From assembly GCA_002428525.1 (NCBI GenBank), contig DIWU01000002.1, forward strand, positions 14,027 through 78,026: 64,000 bases of DNA, read 5' to 3'. The position numbers and the translations under genes are program-made. Position 1 is the stretch's first letter; every line of letters starts with the position of its first letter. This document shows, piece after piece, positions 54,601 through 60,907 of the stretch. The notes beneath the pieces are model-generated. The model searched no databases, was not told the DNA's origin, and saw only the letters and a list, made by a program, of their open reading frames with translations. This DNA comes from a bacterium UBP14_UBA6098 (GTDB lineage Bacteria > UBP14 > UBA6098).

Positions 54601-54950
54601 GCGGCCCGAATGTCCATTTGGCCGACTATGTCTTCCTCGTCGAGCCGTGGACACCGTGCCTCGTCGTGCCGAATCCCTTCACGCCTACCGGCGACAACAT
54701 CAACGAGATCACGATCTTCGACTGGCCGAATATGACCACCGAAGGCGCGACGATTTATATCTTCACGATGCGCAATGTCCTTGTCAGGCAATACGATCTC
54801 CCCGCCCAGCTCGATTACGACGATGTCGTCGGCAGGGCTTGGGACGGCAAGGACTCCAACGGCCTCCAGATGCCGCAGGGCTTGTATCTCTATGTTGTCG
54901 AATCGGACGGCCGTATTGTCTGCAACGGGACTATTACGCTGTTGCGTTAG
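45627..54950 (+). CDS. Giant secreted vWA / PKD-like / Ig-like surface protein, 3107 aa
   Basis: Signal peptide (LVFIICLFAVLTTTVFSQ) is followed by a von Willebrand A domain at about residues 66-235 with the MIDAS motif DTSGS. SprB/PKD-like units of about 80 residues (DAGPD ... GGSPTASGG ... YTYSWSP ... TTTYVLTVTD) follow: four in tandem from about 635-960, and two further pairs near 1185-1350 and 1650-1830. Ig-like modules of the form 'WTACDPDSI ... VDPSTFVIRVNG ... WPSGTTVNACLDS' separate them. At about 2388-2611 a GATase/ThuA-like alpha-beta segment (GGVLLISRFDS ... GRVVLLADDQSFM) interrupts one Ig-like module. The last ~97 residues (CLVVPNPFTPTGDNINE ... GLYLYVVES) form a FlgD-like/gliding-type C-terminal domain. 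Probably an adhesin exported by a type IX-like route. Confidence 0.85.
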   Translation: MNSRYLLVFIICLFAVLTTTVFSQPFVIESATVRGKGANEVRFMRPGAAFDDWWYDDMVECIHDVGCVDIVFCVDTSGSMAGTINSLQDEIDRFAYDIAAVGFDYAFGYMLYSETLSFPHGYDLITDLATFSALLDEARSGDGGYEHHSDAIYESIGNFHWRAGCEQVVILITDECDDASTVTPATTISSIRSWGGTVYVMSADCGDVDDFRDYCDTSYGAWFDYSTSTLTDIFDQIVDDIADIVEIDITITNTSGSTLNPVVAELVPDFCIAVGDSPNPQSYGPIANGASHTYLWDITEIPGCTGWGDCFIIRVSSGGYVDSLVGCLFVEDCGCPGPEARFICPEVSGLWTACQDQYIEIEYTGYIGVDPNTLCIRVEGTTYCYPSSPNLTWTPGVRGGRLRFTPSAPGWSHLQEVNVACLSGQDATGCPQLFFPETDFQVDIHPPKPVWWEHFPATWIPPSPARREARDGSVSWYPPCGSTLDSTDHIIIGALLYDDGVGMTPLDAILADFDATELGSLDFMGLWSSLTSIQITVNDIPFIPGAPIPGHFSRQVDLDYMTYLLDPDSWFGGWAVACTIRADSAGILGLAFLTGEIEVCLKAHDLVEAEGCMPCENDTEWCCTYYIAGDLPLIADAGPDKYICLGTSTTIGGTPPAGGGVEPYTYSWSPATGLSNPNIGNPTASPTTTTTYVLTVTDDASSVDRDTMTVYVSDPVADAGPDTTLCPGGSARIGGSPTASGGFGTYTYSWSPSSSLSDPSIANPWFTSSPSWGDTSITYTVTITDSLGCIATDMVTITIARIAVNAGADRRICLGVSTTLGGSPTASGGIGPYTYSWTANPPGTVISGEANPVVTPTDTTTYIITVTGGSPYCTSYDTVVVYPVQPVADAGRDTVVCSGEPIYIGGSPTASGSVPPYTYIWSTIPPGFSSLDPNPSISPNSTTMYVVQVTDSIGCVDYDSVLVEVSASPYGWVVRPFPCGLISSCEYQSIIWDVVDSTTAIDLSSIELVIDGMMLGYTSPGVTVTTFGDTTRIEYIPAVPWTHGSTVRFELAYIANLTGCYTSVAECNFIVDIEPPMPDPPVPPDGSVLFSTPDSIGVYISDAPAGVDPASFDHITIEVNGLPATGWTYSWSGGYLSFPGLSVNSGDSVVICLENLYDAPTYDYCPPNDTSFCWWFMILPCDLEIAAFPDTLLCGGGNVALGVDITGGSGFLTYSWSPATGLSSTTIPNPTAIIDSSINYIVTVYDESLACSQRDTVTIIVSDPAANAGPDGLICPFNAVPLGCVPAATGGFEPYSYEWFDLVGSLLYSEEHPSHSFGATGESFVLHVTDSLGCEAWDTVTFTIGFEEMTSLDLITPAPGETLAVGGVYFEWSVSPSGGYLYDFILDGTIIFSRIDSSHVTVDFPCGESHFWEILAYNECFETYVSCGETTTTVFIDTALSGNPIFYTAECTEPYAVEVHVPDGDWTACDPDSIVAFIIDSAGIVESTISMTVNGVRYHTSDPELSWDGDSTLVFQPSPMWADGEAVEVCVDSAINIDGVPLIAPVCWEFYIDRSEPEIISVSPARGAEISPTTDLINICLRDILSGLDSISILVDGAPYLFGPFGCVDTTVCVEIPLATPLTPGDTIQVEIVRATDCPDWCGPNVLTDNWILIVSSCAINAVAAPETSLCSPDSIDFSAVVTGGSGFYSYHWTPESIFDDPFAANPTGWVGATGWAKVVVTDDSLFCSEQDSVRLVLSALAIDAGPDGRLCPGTTLNLGCVPEAIGGIEPYSYSWRVLGGAVFSTEANPSYTFGTSSVSLVLEVTDAIGCVETDTVNYTIDYVPITGITLLTPTDGAIEVPGDVHFQWTPIPAGVSATYELYLDSSLIAILDSTDYWVEMSCDEFHTWHVIGYTDCAETYINCMDTAINTFSADTAMAPAVLFATSPCGVPSATYLHVPDGDWTACDPDSIIWRVVDSVGVDPSTFVIRVNGTRYTEASPEVTWTPGSPASRLRFIPSPMWPSGTTVNACLDSVMNLDSVWLPAPVCGEFYVDLDPPVFWDIYPAPGATVVAAGWTTLDLKVFDYLSGLNESTMLFIIDGISFTLASPELSWDGDSIVSIDITGLGIDCGDTVNGYITASDSPDWCAPNSMSDTFSIYTAPCGLTPMIIEPLPNTISACEDQGIILSISVVDSICPIDPASIVLRVEGVDYDLTDAELDWADPILTWTPPADWAHGTVVDVCLNAVEDTCGGGSSAIPLCWSFRMDLEPPIPTTWEPPCDSRIDRDSGAVFNIVLEDGPALIESVLVSIDGVFYPLGSALTISGTTAEFNWNPVLDGGLALSPGQVFTFCVHTGDSGIAYCAPHETLYCCDYTVPTDTGIVTAEIIEPLPNTITACDDQRIVMTINGSETPVFGGVLLISRFDSTLGRLNCDGDMCYGILRDSLIARGFELTEIDQSTILTDELLAPYGLLVVGPAVDRVFSYSESAAVYRFVNDSGRSLLSIGLSDEVEHHNSLVSQFGLEHIPPMGPLFYWGEITGPVVHPHPITEGVDRLSVGGTPFIEVYDGACLALHNDSCIVAVSGDAGTGRVVLLADDQSFMDSHRSDVNIGLHDNLRLGLNIFDWLNTSSTTSICPIDPSSIILRVDGADYTVADGELVWSPDSLIFTPSVLWSSGDTVDVCLTAANDSCGAVLPAPVCWNFFVDIQPPLLTELDPPCGRPVIPGMTDNWSITLTDDVAGLLPDATMITVDGVECYIIGPSTIRQRSFSFDWSPSDCGIALIPGDTITLCILTSDGPVDYCDPNDTIYCCDYPVIDTGGPVGTIIRVPEDSISACDPESIIVEIVSAYPVVESTIVLAVDGTSYRTTSPRLDWFDPFLVFNPDPDWNDHDTVYASLTAAEDIFGNPCQNAPLSWIFYIDRVEPTSSMIEPTSSYTRNLRQQILIDVRDQLAGVDPTTVVLIIDGEQYLYGDFEWLPEGLGGKIRWVPNSHGVEFHAGDTINISLSVGDAPDLCGPNVHLADYVFLVEPWTPCLVVPNPFTPTGDNINEITIFDWPNMTTEGATIYIFTMRNVLVRQYDLPAQLDYDDVVGRAWDGKDSNGLQMPQGLYLYVVESDGRIVCNGTITLLR

Positions 54951-54987
54951 GCGCGGCTGAGCCGCAAGCTTCTAAATGGAGTTGTAT

Positions 54988-55845
54988 TTGAAACGGATAC
55001 TCATCTTCGCCAACCCTCGAAAAGAAGAGGTGGCGGCTTTAATCGCCGAGCTTGAAAAGGCTTTAACCGATTGCGGGATCGAGATATTCTTCGAGGAAAG
55101 GGCCGCGGGATGTGTTTCGCGGCCCGGAATATCTTGGTGCGACCTGCCCGAGAAAATCGACATGGTTATCTCGCTCGGCGGCGACGGCACAATGCTTTCC
55201 GCCGCGCGCGATGTCGGCGCGAGGGAGATCCCGATCCTCGGGGTCAACCTCGGCAGGCTCGGCTTTCTGAATGAACTCGACCCGAGCGAGATCTCGACCG
55301 CGATTCCGAGGATTATCGCCGGCGAATTCTCGGTCGATTCGCGCATTATGCTCGAGGTTCAGCCCCCCGGCGACGAGGCCTACCACTGCGCGCTCAACGA
55401 GATGGTGCTTGACCGCGGCGACAGCCCCCGAATCATTTCGCATAAAATCTTCGTCTCCGGCGAGTTCGTCGCGGCGGTCTCCGCCGACGGAATAATCGTC
55501 TCCTCGCCGACCGGAAGCACCGCCTACAGTATGGCCGCCGGCGGGGGAATCCTCTCCCCGAAGATGGAGGCCTTTCAAGTGACGGCGCTGTCGCCCTACA
55601 CTCTGGCGATTCGCCCGCTTGTCGTGCCCTCTTCGGAAAAGATCGACATCGAATACTCCACAGACGGCAAAGAGCCGCCGCGCTTGACCTTGGATGGCCA
55701 AACAACGCGGGATATCCCCTCGAAAGGCGTTATTAGAATTCGAAAAGCCGCTTTTTCGGCACATTTCGTGCATTATCATAATCGAACATTTTACGAGGTT
55801 CTTCGGGATAAACTCGGCTGGGCGAACCGCCCTTGGGGGAATTAA
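54988..55845 (+). CDS. nadK: NAD kinase
   Basis: Phosphorylates NAD to NADP. It has SLGGDGTMLSAAR (the GGDGT motif), GVNLGRLGFLNEL, ALNEMVLDRG, the Gly-rich SSPTGSTAYSMAAGGG and LTLDGQ near the C-terminus. The start is taken as TTG 54988 because GGAG (54978-54981) is correctly spaced and KRILIFANPRKEE is the usual beginning. An in-frame ATG at 54976 would add four residues but has no ribosome site. Confidence 0.95.
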   Translation: MKRILIFANPRKEEVAALIAELEKALTDCGIEIFFEERAAGCVSRPGISWCDLPEKIDMVISLGGDGTMLSAARDVGAREIPILGVNLGRLGFLNELDPSEISTAIPRIIAGEFSVDSRIMLEVQPPGDEAYHCALNEMVLDRGDSPRIISHKIFVSGEFVAAVSADGIIVSSPTGSTAYSMAAGGGILSPKMEAFQVTALSPYTLAIRPLVVPSSEKIDIEYSTDGKEPPRLTLDGQTTRDIPSKGVIRIRKAAFSAHFVHYHNRTFYEVLRDKLGWANRPWGN

Positions 55846-55880
55846 TTCGTTGAACCGCTTAAACTTAATTCGAGGTGATA

Positions 55881-57230
55881 ATGAATTTCGACCGCTCGAT
55901 CTTCAAGGCATACGATATCCGCGGCATCTATCCCGATTCACTCGACGAGAGGATCGCACAGCTTATCGCCGCAGGCCTTGTCGAATATCTCGGTTGTCGC
56001 GAGGTGATTGTCGGTAGGGATATGCGCGTTTCGGGAGACGCCCTTTTTACAGCTGTTTGCGAGGGGATTGTCTCGGCGGGCGCCGATGTCGTCGATATCG
56101 GCATGGTCTCAACCGACGGGCTTTATTTCGCAGTCGGCAGTTCCGGTGCCGAGGCCGGAATTATGATCACCGCAAGCCACAACCCACCGGAATATAACGG
56201 TTTCAAGATCTGCAAGGCCGGCGCGGCGCCCCTTTCCGGCACCGACGGTTTGCCTGAGATAGCGAATTTTGTCGCGCGGGGGATTATGCCCCACGGCAAG
56301 CCTCGCGGCGCAGTGATTCGCCGAAATATCGACGAGGCTTACGCCGAGCATTGCCTATCGTTCATCGATCTGAAAAAAATCCGCCCGATGAAAATCGCAG
56401 TCGATGCCGGTAACGGTATGGCCGGCAAAACCTTACAGCCTGTGTTCGAGCGCCTTCCGGTCGAGGTCGAGAGGCTCTTCTTCGACCTCGACGGCAGTTT
56501 CCCGAATCATCTCGCCAGCCCGATCGAACCTGAAAACACGGCAGAGCTTAGAGCGAAGGTCGCTTCCGATCCAAAAATTCGCCTCGGAGTGGCCTTCGAC
56601 GGTGACGCCGACCGCATGTTCCTAATCGATGAGCGCGGCGCATTCGTCGGCGGCGATATGGTGACAGCCCTCGTCGCAAAGAGCCTGTTGGCGAAGTTCC
56701 CCGGCGAGGCCGTCGTGTATAATCTGATCTGTAGCCGCGCGGTTCCGGAACTTGTCAAAAAGATGGGGGGGAGGCCGATTCGGACTAAGGTCGGCCACGC
56801 GATAATTAAGCCCATCATGAAGCGCGAGAACGCTATCTTCGGCGGCGAGCATTCCGGCCACTTCTATTTCCGCGACAACTGGTTCGCAGACAGCGGACTC
56901 ATCGCATTTCTTGTCTGCCTCGAGCTTCTCTCCGAGGAGGAAAAACCGCTATCGGAGCTGATCGCCGATTTCGACCATTATCACCGCTCCGGCGAGATCA
57001 ACTCCCGCGTCGAAGACCGGGATAGGGCTATTAACAATGTAAAAAGTAAATTCGCCGGGCGTGAATGCGAGATTGAAGAACTCGACGGAATAACGATCTC
57101 GGCGAAAAGCTGGTGGGCGAACCTTCGCCCCTCGAACACAGAGCCTTTGATCCGTTTGAACGCAGAGGCCGAAACGCCCGAGGAACTCGACGAGATCGTC
57201 GGCGAAATCCTCAAGATAGTGCGGAGTTGA
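55881..57230 (+). CDS. manB: Phosphomannomutase/phosphoglucomutase
   Basis: Alpha-D-phosphohexomutase that interconverts sugar 1- and 6-phosphates for cell-surface sugars. About 449 aa with the phosphoserine loop TASHNPPEYNGFK, metal loop DGDADR, sugar-binding GGEHSGH and phosphate-binding RPSNTEPLIRL. The start is ATG 55881 behind GAGGTG; GTG 55875 lies inside that site. It is near gmhA, consistent with LPS-core or polysaccharide precursor supply. Mannose versus glucose preference cannot be read from the sequence. Confidence 0.9.
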   Translation: MNFDRSIFKAYDIRGIYPDSLDERIAQLIAAGLVEYLGCREVIVGRDMRVSGDALFTAVCEGIVSAGADVVDIGMVSTDGLYFAVGSSGAEAGIMITASHNPPEYNGFKICKAGAAPLSGTDGLPEIANFVARGIMPHGKPRGAVIRRNIDEAYAEHCLSFIDLKKIRPMKIAVDAGNGMAGKTLQPVFERLPVEVERLFFDLDGSFPNHLASPIEPENTAELRAKVASDPKIRLGVAFDGDADRMFLIDERGAFVGGDMVTALVAKSLLAKFPGEAVVYNLICSRAVPELVKKMGGRPIRTKVGHAIIKPIMKRENAIFGGEHSGHFYFRDNWFADSGLIAFLVCLELLSEEEKPLSELIADFDHYHRSGEINSRVEDRDRAINNVKSKFAGRECEIEELDGITISAKSWWANLRPSNTEPLIRLNAEAETPEELDEIVGEILKIVRS

Positions 57231-57232
57231 AA

Positions 57233-58834
57233 ATGAGATATACTTTGCTCGCTATTTCATTGATTTTATTGACGATATCGGCCGGAGCGATGCATATGTC
57301 TATCCCCGAGGTATTTACACCGGGGCAAATCTTGGCCTCAACCGGCGATTCCCCGCCCTCGAACGCTATCGGCGATATCGAATACAACGCCGCAAACGGC
57401 GATATATGGATTTCTACCGGCAACGGAATCGCCGTCTCCCGCGACAATGGCGCGACTTGGGAGGCCAAGCTCGGCGGAATCGGATTCGCCGCGCTTACAG
57501 TATTAGGGGATTGGGTTTGCGCCGCGGCGAGCTACGACTTCCCCGATCCCTCCGACCCGAACAACGACCTGCCCGCCGGCGACGGCTTTTACATCAGCTT
57601 CGACGGCGGCGAAACCTTCTCCCACTGCACAACTGCGACACAATCGACCGGTGTCGGCAAGTTGGCCTACGATGTCGCTATCTTCGCCGACGGCCCGGAC
57701 ACCGTTATTTATGCGGCGTGCTTTTATGGCGGTTTGATCTACTCCTCCGACCGCGGCGCGAGCTGGCAAAATGCCTTCCCCGACGGCTCGGACAGCCTGA
57801 CCTATTCCGACCTCGGGCACCGATTCTTCTCCGTTGCTGTGGATACCTCGGCCGATCCCCCGGTTGTTTGGGCCGGAAGCGCGAGGGGCCTATTCAAAGG
57901 GCGCGAGGGCAGATTCGCATGGGAAAAGATCGATACAACCGGCCATTGGATTCCCGACTCGATCCCGATTTACGATACCCTCACAACCGATAGTGGGATT
58001 GTCGTCGATTCGAGCTCAAACTATTATATCGTCTGGCTCCGCGACTCGCTCGATGTCGGCGCGCTCTCGGGAAACTGGATCATCTCCATCGATTTCCTCT
58101 ACGGTCGATCGACAGGAGTTTTCGCCTGCACTCGTTTTACCTCGTCGAACAGCTCGGGAAGCGATTTCGACGCCATTTCATACTCGTTCGACGGCGGCAC
58201 GGTTTGGAAACAGACCGGTCTCGGCTATGTCGCTTGGAATATGGGCTTCACGGGCGATACTCTCTGGACGGCCTGCCGCCACGGCCTTTCGCGGTCGTTC
58301 GCGCCGGACTACGAAACTGCCGATACGGTTTTCATATCGGGAATCGACCTCAATTCGGGCAACCTCGTCGAAGTCCTCAAAGAGGAGGTCGTTTCGGTGA
58401 CCGAATGCGGCTCCGCACTCTATGTCGGCACCTATTCAGAGGGCCTCGCCCGGACGACCGACAGAGGAATCACTTGGGAGGTAATCGCAAATTTCCCCTC
58501 GCCCGAGGAGGCCGCGAGCCAAGACCCGAATGCGAAAAACGGCGATGGGGATTATGTTTACGCCTTCCCTAATCCCTACTCGCCTCGCTATCATGAGGGT
58601 TGTTTCTTTGTTTTCAACACCGAAGCGGGGGAGAATATCGATATCTCTCTATTTGATTATAATATAAATCACATTACGACAATATATACCGGCACAGTCG
58701 CTCAACCGGGCAAATCGCGAATACAGTGGAACGGCCTTCTTCAAAACGGTAAGATGCCGGATAACGGTCTGTATTATTTTAAAATCGAAAGCGGTGAAGA
58801 AACCTTCTGGGGCAAACTTATGATAATTAAATAA
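57233..58834 (+). CDS. Secreted BNR/sialidase-like repeat protein with FlgD-like C-terminal domain
   Basis: 533 aa from ATG 57233, two bases after the mutase stop; longer in-frame starts lie inside that gene and are rejected. Signal peptide LLAISLILLTISAGA. At least four BNR/Asp-box-like motifs of the S-x-D-x-G-x-x-W type are visible (VSRDNGATWE, YSSDRGASWQ, SFDGGTVWK, TTDRGITWE), indicating a beta-propeller. The C-terminal ~90 residues are a FlgD-Ig/type IX-like tail (AFPNPYSPRYHEG ... NGLYYFKIESGEE). It is followed by a PorV/PorQ-like outer-membrane gene. Propeller function is unknown; sialidase activity should not be assumed. Confidence 0.78.
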   Translation: MRYTLLAISLILLTISAGAMHMSIPEVFTPGQILASTGDSPPSNAIGDIEYNAANGDIWISTGNGIAVSRDNGATWEAKLGGIGFAALTVLGDWVCAAASYDFPDPSDPNNDLPAGDGFYISFDGGETFSHCTTATQSTGVGKLAYDVAIFADGPDTVIYAACFYGGLIYSSDRGASWQNAFPDGSDSLTYSDLGHRFFSVAVDTSADPPVVWAGSARGLFKGREGRFAWEKIDTTGHWIPDSIPIYDTLTTDSGIVVDSSSNYYIVWLRDSLDVGALSGNWIISIDFLYGRSTGVFACTRFTSSNSSGSDFDAISYSFDGGTVWKQTGLGYVAWNMGFTGDTLWTACRHGLSRSFAPDYETADTVFISGIDLNSGNLVEVLKEEVVSVTECGSALYVGTYSEGLARTTDRGITWEVIANFPSPEEAASQDPNAKNGDGDYVYAFPNPYSPRYHEGCFFVFNTEAGENIDISLFDYNINHITTIYTGTVAQPGKSRIQWNGLLQNGKMPDNGLYYFKIESGEETFWGKLMIIK

Positions 58835-58852
58835 TAGGTTCATGAGGTTAAA

Positions 58853-59767
58853 ATGAAATTAAATATTATATTATTATTTGTGCTATTATTATGTTCATTA
58901 CTATTCGCAGAGGGTAGCGCCGCTGTGTTTCTCAGTATGCCCGTCGGATGGCGTAACATCGCTCTCGGCGGTTCCGGGGTTGCCTTAGGAGGCGATATCA
59001 ATGCCGGCTGGTTCAATCCCGCCGCCCTTATGAAGGTAAAAGGTGTATCGATTACCTCAGGCTATTCTCCGATGGCGCTCAACCGCTCCTTAACCCATCT
59101 CGCCGCGGGTTGGAATATTAAAAACGATGCCGCCGTTTCCCTTAACTGGGTTCACGCCGATGCCGGACAGATCCCCGGAAGGGATATTAGCGGGAACTAC
59201 ACACACGACCTCAAATACGGCGAGGATGCTATCTTCCTGACCTTCGCAAAATCGGTGACATCGGATATTGCACTTGGAACGAATGTGAAATATCTGCAAG
59301 CGCGATTGGACGAGATCACCGCCTATGTCGCAGGCTTCGATTTCGGTATTTATGGCGAGGTCTTCGACGACCGATTAAGCCTCGGGTTTGTATATCAAAA
59401 TATAGGTGTAAAATATCAATGGAATTCGGGAAATCAGTATGGAACCGAAAACGCAAGCGCCGCCGATGAAACGATACTATCGACAATAAAATTCGGCGCC
59501 GGATATACGCCAAAGAATATACCTTTGGTAATGGTTGCAGATATCGATTATTATAAACTTGACGAAGTTAAACTCCACGCCGGAGTGCAATGGTCGCCTA
59601 TCGATGGCGCCAAGGTTGCCGCGGGTATCGACGATCTGTTGCCAACGCTTGGCGCGGGCTACGAATATGACGCGAAATTTGGGGTATTTGGCCTCGGATA
59701 CTCATTCAAGTTCGAGCGAGAAGGCCTTCCACCAAGGCATTCATTCGATATAACCGCTAGGTTCTAA
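58853..59767 (+). CDS. PorV/PorQ-like outer-membrane beta-barrel protein
   Basis: The 304-aa protein has signal peptide IILLFVLLLCSLLFAEG and then the PorV/UPF0164 start (FLSMPVGWRNIALGGSGVAL ... AGWFNPAALMKVKG). Alternating-pattern beta strands run to the C-terminus, ending in Phe (SFDITARF). PorV-type barrels shuttle cargo in type IX secretion. The gene directly follows a secreted protein with a type IX-like tail, which supports that link, but the ring components (PorK/L/M/N, Sov) are not in this window. Confidence 0.82.
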   Translation: MKLNIILLFVLLLCSLLFAEGSAAVFLSMPVGWRNIALGGSGVALGGDINAGWFNPAALMKVKGVSITSGYSPMALNRSLTHLAAGWNIKNDAAVSLNWVHADAGQIPGRDISGNYTHDLKYGEDAIFLTFAKSVTSDIALGTNVKYLQARLDEITAYVAGFDFGIYGEVFDDRLSLGFVYQNIGVKYQWNSGNQYGTENASAADETILSTIKFGAGYTPKNIPLVMVADIDYYKLDEVKLHAGVQWSPIDGAKVAAGIDDLLPTLGAGYEYDAKFGVFGLGYSFKFEREGLPPRHSFDITARF

Positions 59768-60348
59768 TGGCTGAATTCCATAAAATAATTACCAATTCAA
59801 TAAACGATTCATGTAAAGCTATAGCCTCGTTGGAACAGCAGATCGATAGAATTCAACAGGCTGTTGATGCCGCAGTCTCCGCACTCCATGACCGGAAAAA
59901 GCTTATGTTCATCGGAAACGGCGGTAGCGCCGCCGACGCACAGCACGCGGCCGCCGAGTTTGTCGGAAGGCTCGGCCTTGGCGCAAATCGCGGCCCATTG
60001 CCCGCAATAGCCCTCACAACAGACACGAGCGCGATTACCGCAATAGCTAACGATTTCGGCTTCCAAGAGGTTTTTTCCCGTCAGGTCGAGGCCCTCGCTA
60101 TGCCCGGCGATGTCCTCTTCTGCATATCGACTAGTGGCAAATCTCCGAATATTATACTTGCGGCGGAATCTGCTAAGAAAAGAGGATGCTCCGTTATCTG
60201 CCTCACCGGCCCAATGGATTCCCCTCTATCACAGATTTGCGATATTATATTGAAAATCGACGGCCCGAATACCCCACGAATCCAAGAGGCACACAGTCTC
60301 GCACTCCATATAATCTGCGAATGCACTGAACTCGCGCTCTGCGATTAA
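59767..60348 (+). CDS. gmhA: Phosphoheptose isomerase (sedoheptulose 7-phosphate isomerase)
   Basis: Makes D-glycero-D-manno-heptose 7-phosphate for LPS core. The 193-aa protein of the SIS fold has MFIGNGGSAADAQHAAAEFVGR, LTTDTSAITAIANDFGFQEVF, CISTSGKSPNII and EAHSLALHIICECTE. The ATG overlaps the stop of the PorV-like gene (TAATG), so the two are coupled. Confidence 0.95.
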   Translation: MAEFHKIITNSINDSCKAIASLEQQIDRIQQAVDAAVSALHDRKKLMFIGNGGSAADAQHAAAEFVGRLGLGANRGPLPAIALTTDTSAITAIANDFGFQEVFSRQVEALAMPGDVLFCISTSGKSPNIILAAESAKKRGCSVICLTGPMDSPLSQICDIILKIDGPNTPRIQEAHSLALHIICECTELALCD

Positions 60349-60368
60349 AAAACCGCTTTCACAACTCC

Positions 60369-60486
60369 CGGCGTCGGTGCGCCTTCGGCGCCCCCTCGAG
60401 CCGGAGACTCAATCGAACCCAATTAGCGACGACTTTCTCTCCGGCTCGAGGCACTTCCGAGCCGAAGGTTCGGAAGACCGACGCCG
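60369..60486. repeat. Structured intergenic element with cloverleaf-like folding (copy 2)
   Basis: Outer stem CGGCGTCGGT (60369-60378) with ACCGACGCCG (60477-60486). Arm 1 is GCGCC-TTC-GGCGC (60379-60391). Arm 2 is a perfect 14-bp stem, 60394-60407 with 60438-60451, closing a 30-base loop. Arm 3 is CTTCCGA/TCGGAAG (60454-60476). Arm order, outer-stem core and middle-loop size match the element at 11610-11769, but the arm sequences differ. It lies just after gmhA and no T-run follows. Confidence 0.65.
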
Positions 60487-60770
60487 AGACCTTGCTTCAG
60501 AGATAAATGGGGATTATTACCAAAAACCTATAATTGTCGTGGGGAATATCCCCCTTGATTCTGATTCTAAAAATATGTAACACTATGCTATGCAACGAGA
60601 TAGATATATGGCACGAATTATGCTTCCAATATCGTTGTCTCAAGTCGGGCGAAATGAGTTTCCCGATTAGATTATTTGAATCGAGAAAAGGGGAAACAGA
60701 TGTGAATGATGCATTCGAGAAGAGAAAAGGCCTCTATAAAGGCCACAGCATCTCAGATGATAAATAGGAC
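60487..60770. other. Intergenic stretch without a supported gene
   Basis: Together with the structured element this is a gene-poor gap. A 77-codon frame (60534-60767) lacks a ribosome site and any family resemblance. Apart from a small GGCC...GGCC hairpin near 60729-60744 I see nothing else. Confidence 0.5.
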
Positions 60771-60798
60771 TTGAATGGATTTTGTAAATTGATATAAT
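60771..60798 (+). promoter_or_regulatory. Promoter of the collagen-like protein gene
   Basis: TTGAAT (60771-60776), 16-base spacer, TATAAT (60793-60798). The leader to ATG 60908 is about 100 bases and contains a GGGG-AAAG-CCCC hairpin. Confidence 0.65.
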
Positions 60799-60907
60799 AA
60801 TGTTGAATCACTATGACAAATATAAAGAAATTAAAGCTACAATGGACAGCATTCCGCGGGGAAAGCCCCTTTTCTTCGCTCGCGGGTTGTTCCAGAAAGG
60901 AACCGAT

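Noticed and set aside
54953..54965. GCGGC-TGA-GCCGC hairpin after the giant gene as terminator
   Set aside because: No T-run follows and nadK begins at once; it may be a chance hairpin.
57113..57232. Upstream extension of the BNR-repeat protein into the mutase gene
   Set aside because: The signal peptide begins at ATG 57233; the extension is a shadow of the mutase C-terminus.
60534..60767. Possible 77-codon gene
   Set aside because: No ribosome site, no recognisable domain, and it lies in a gap with an odd composition.
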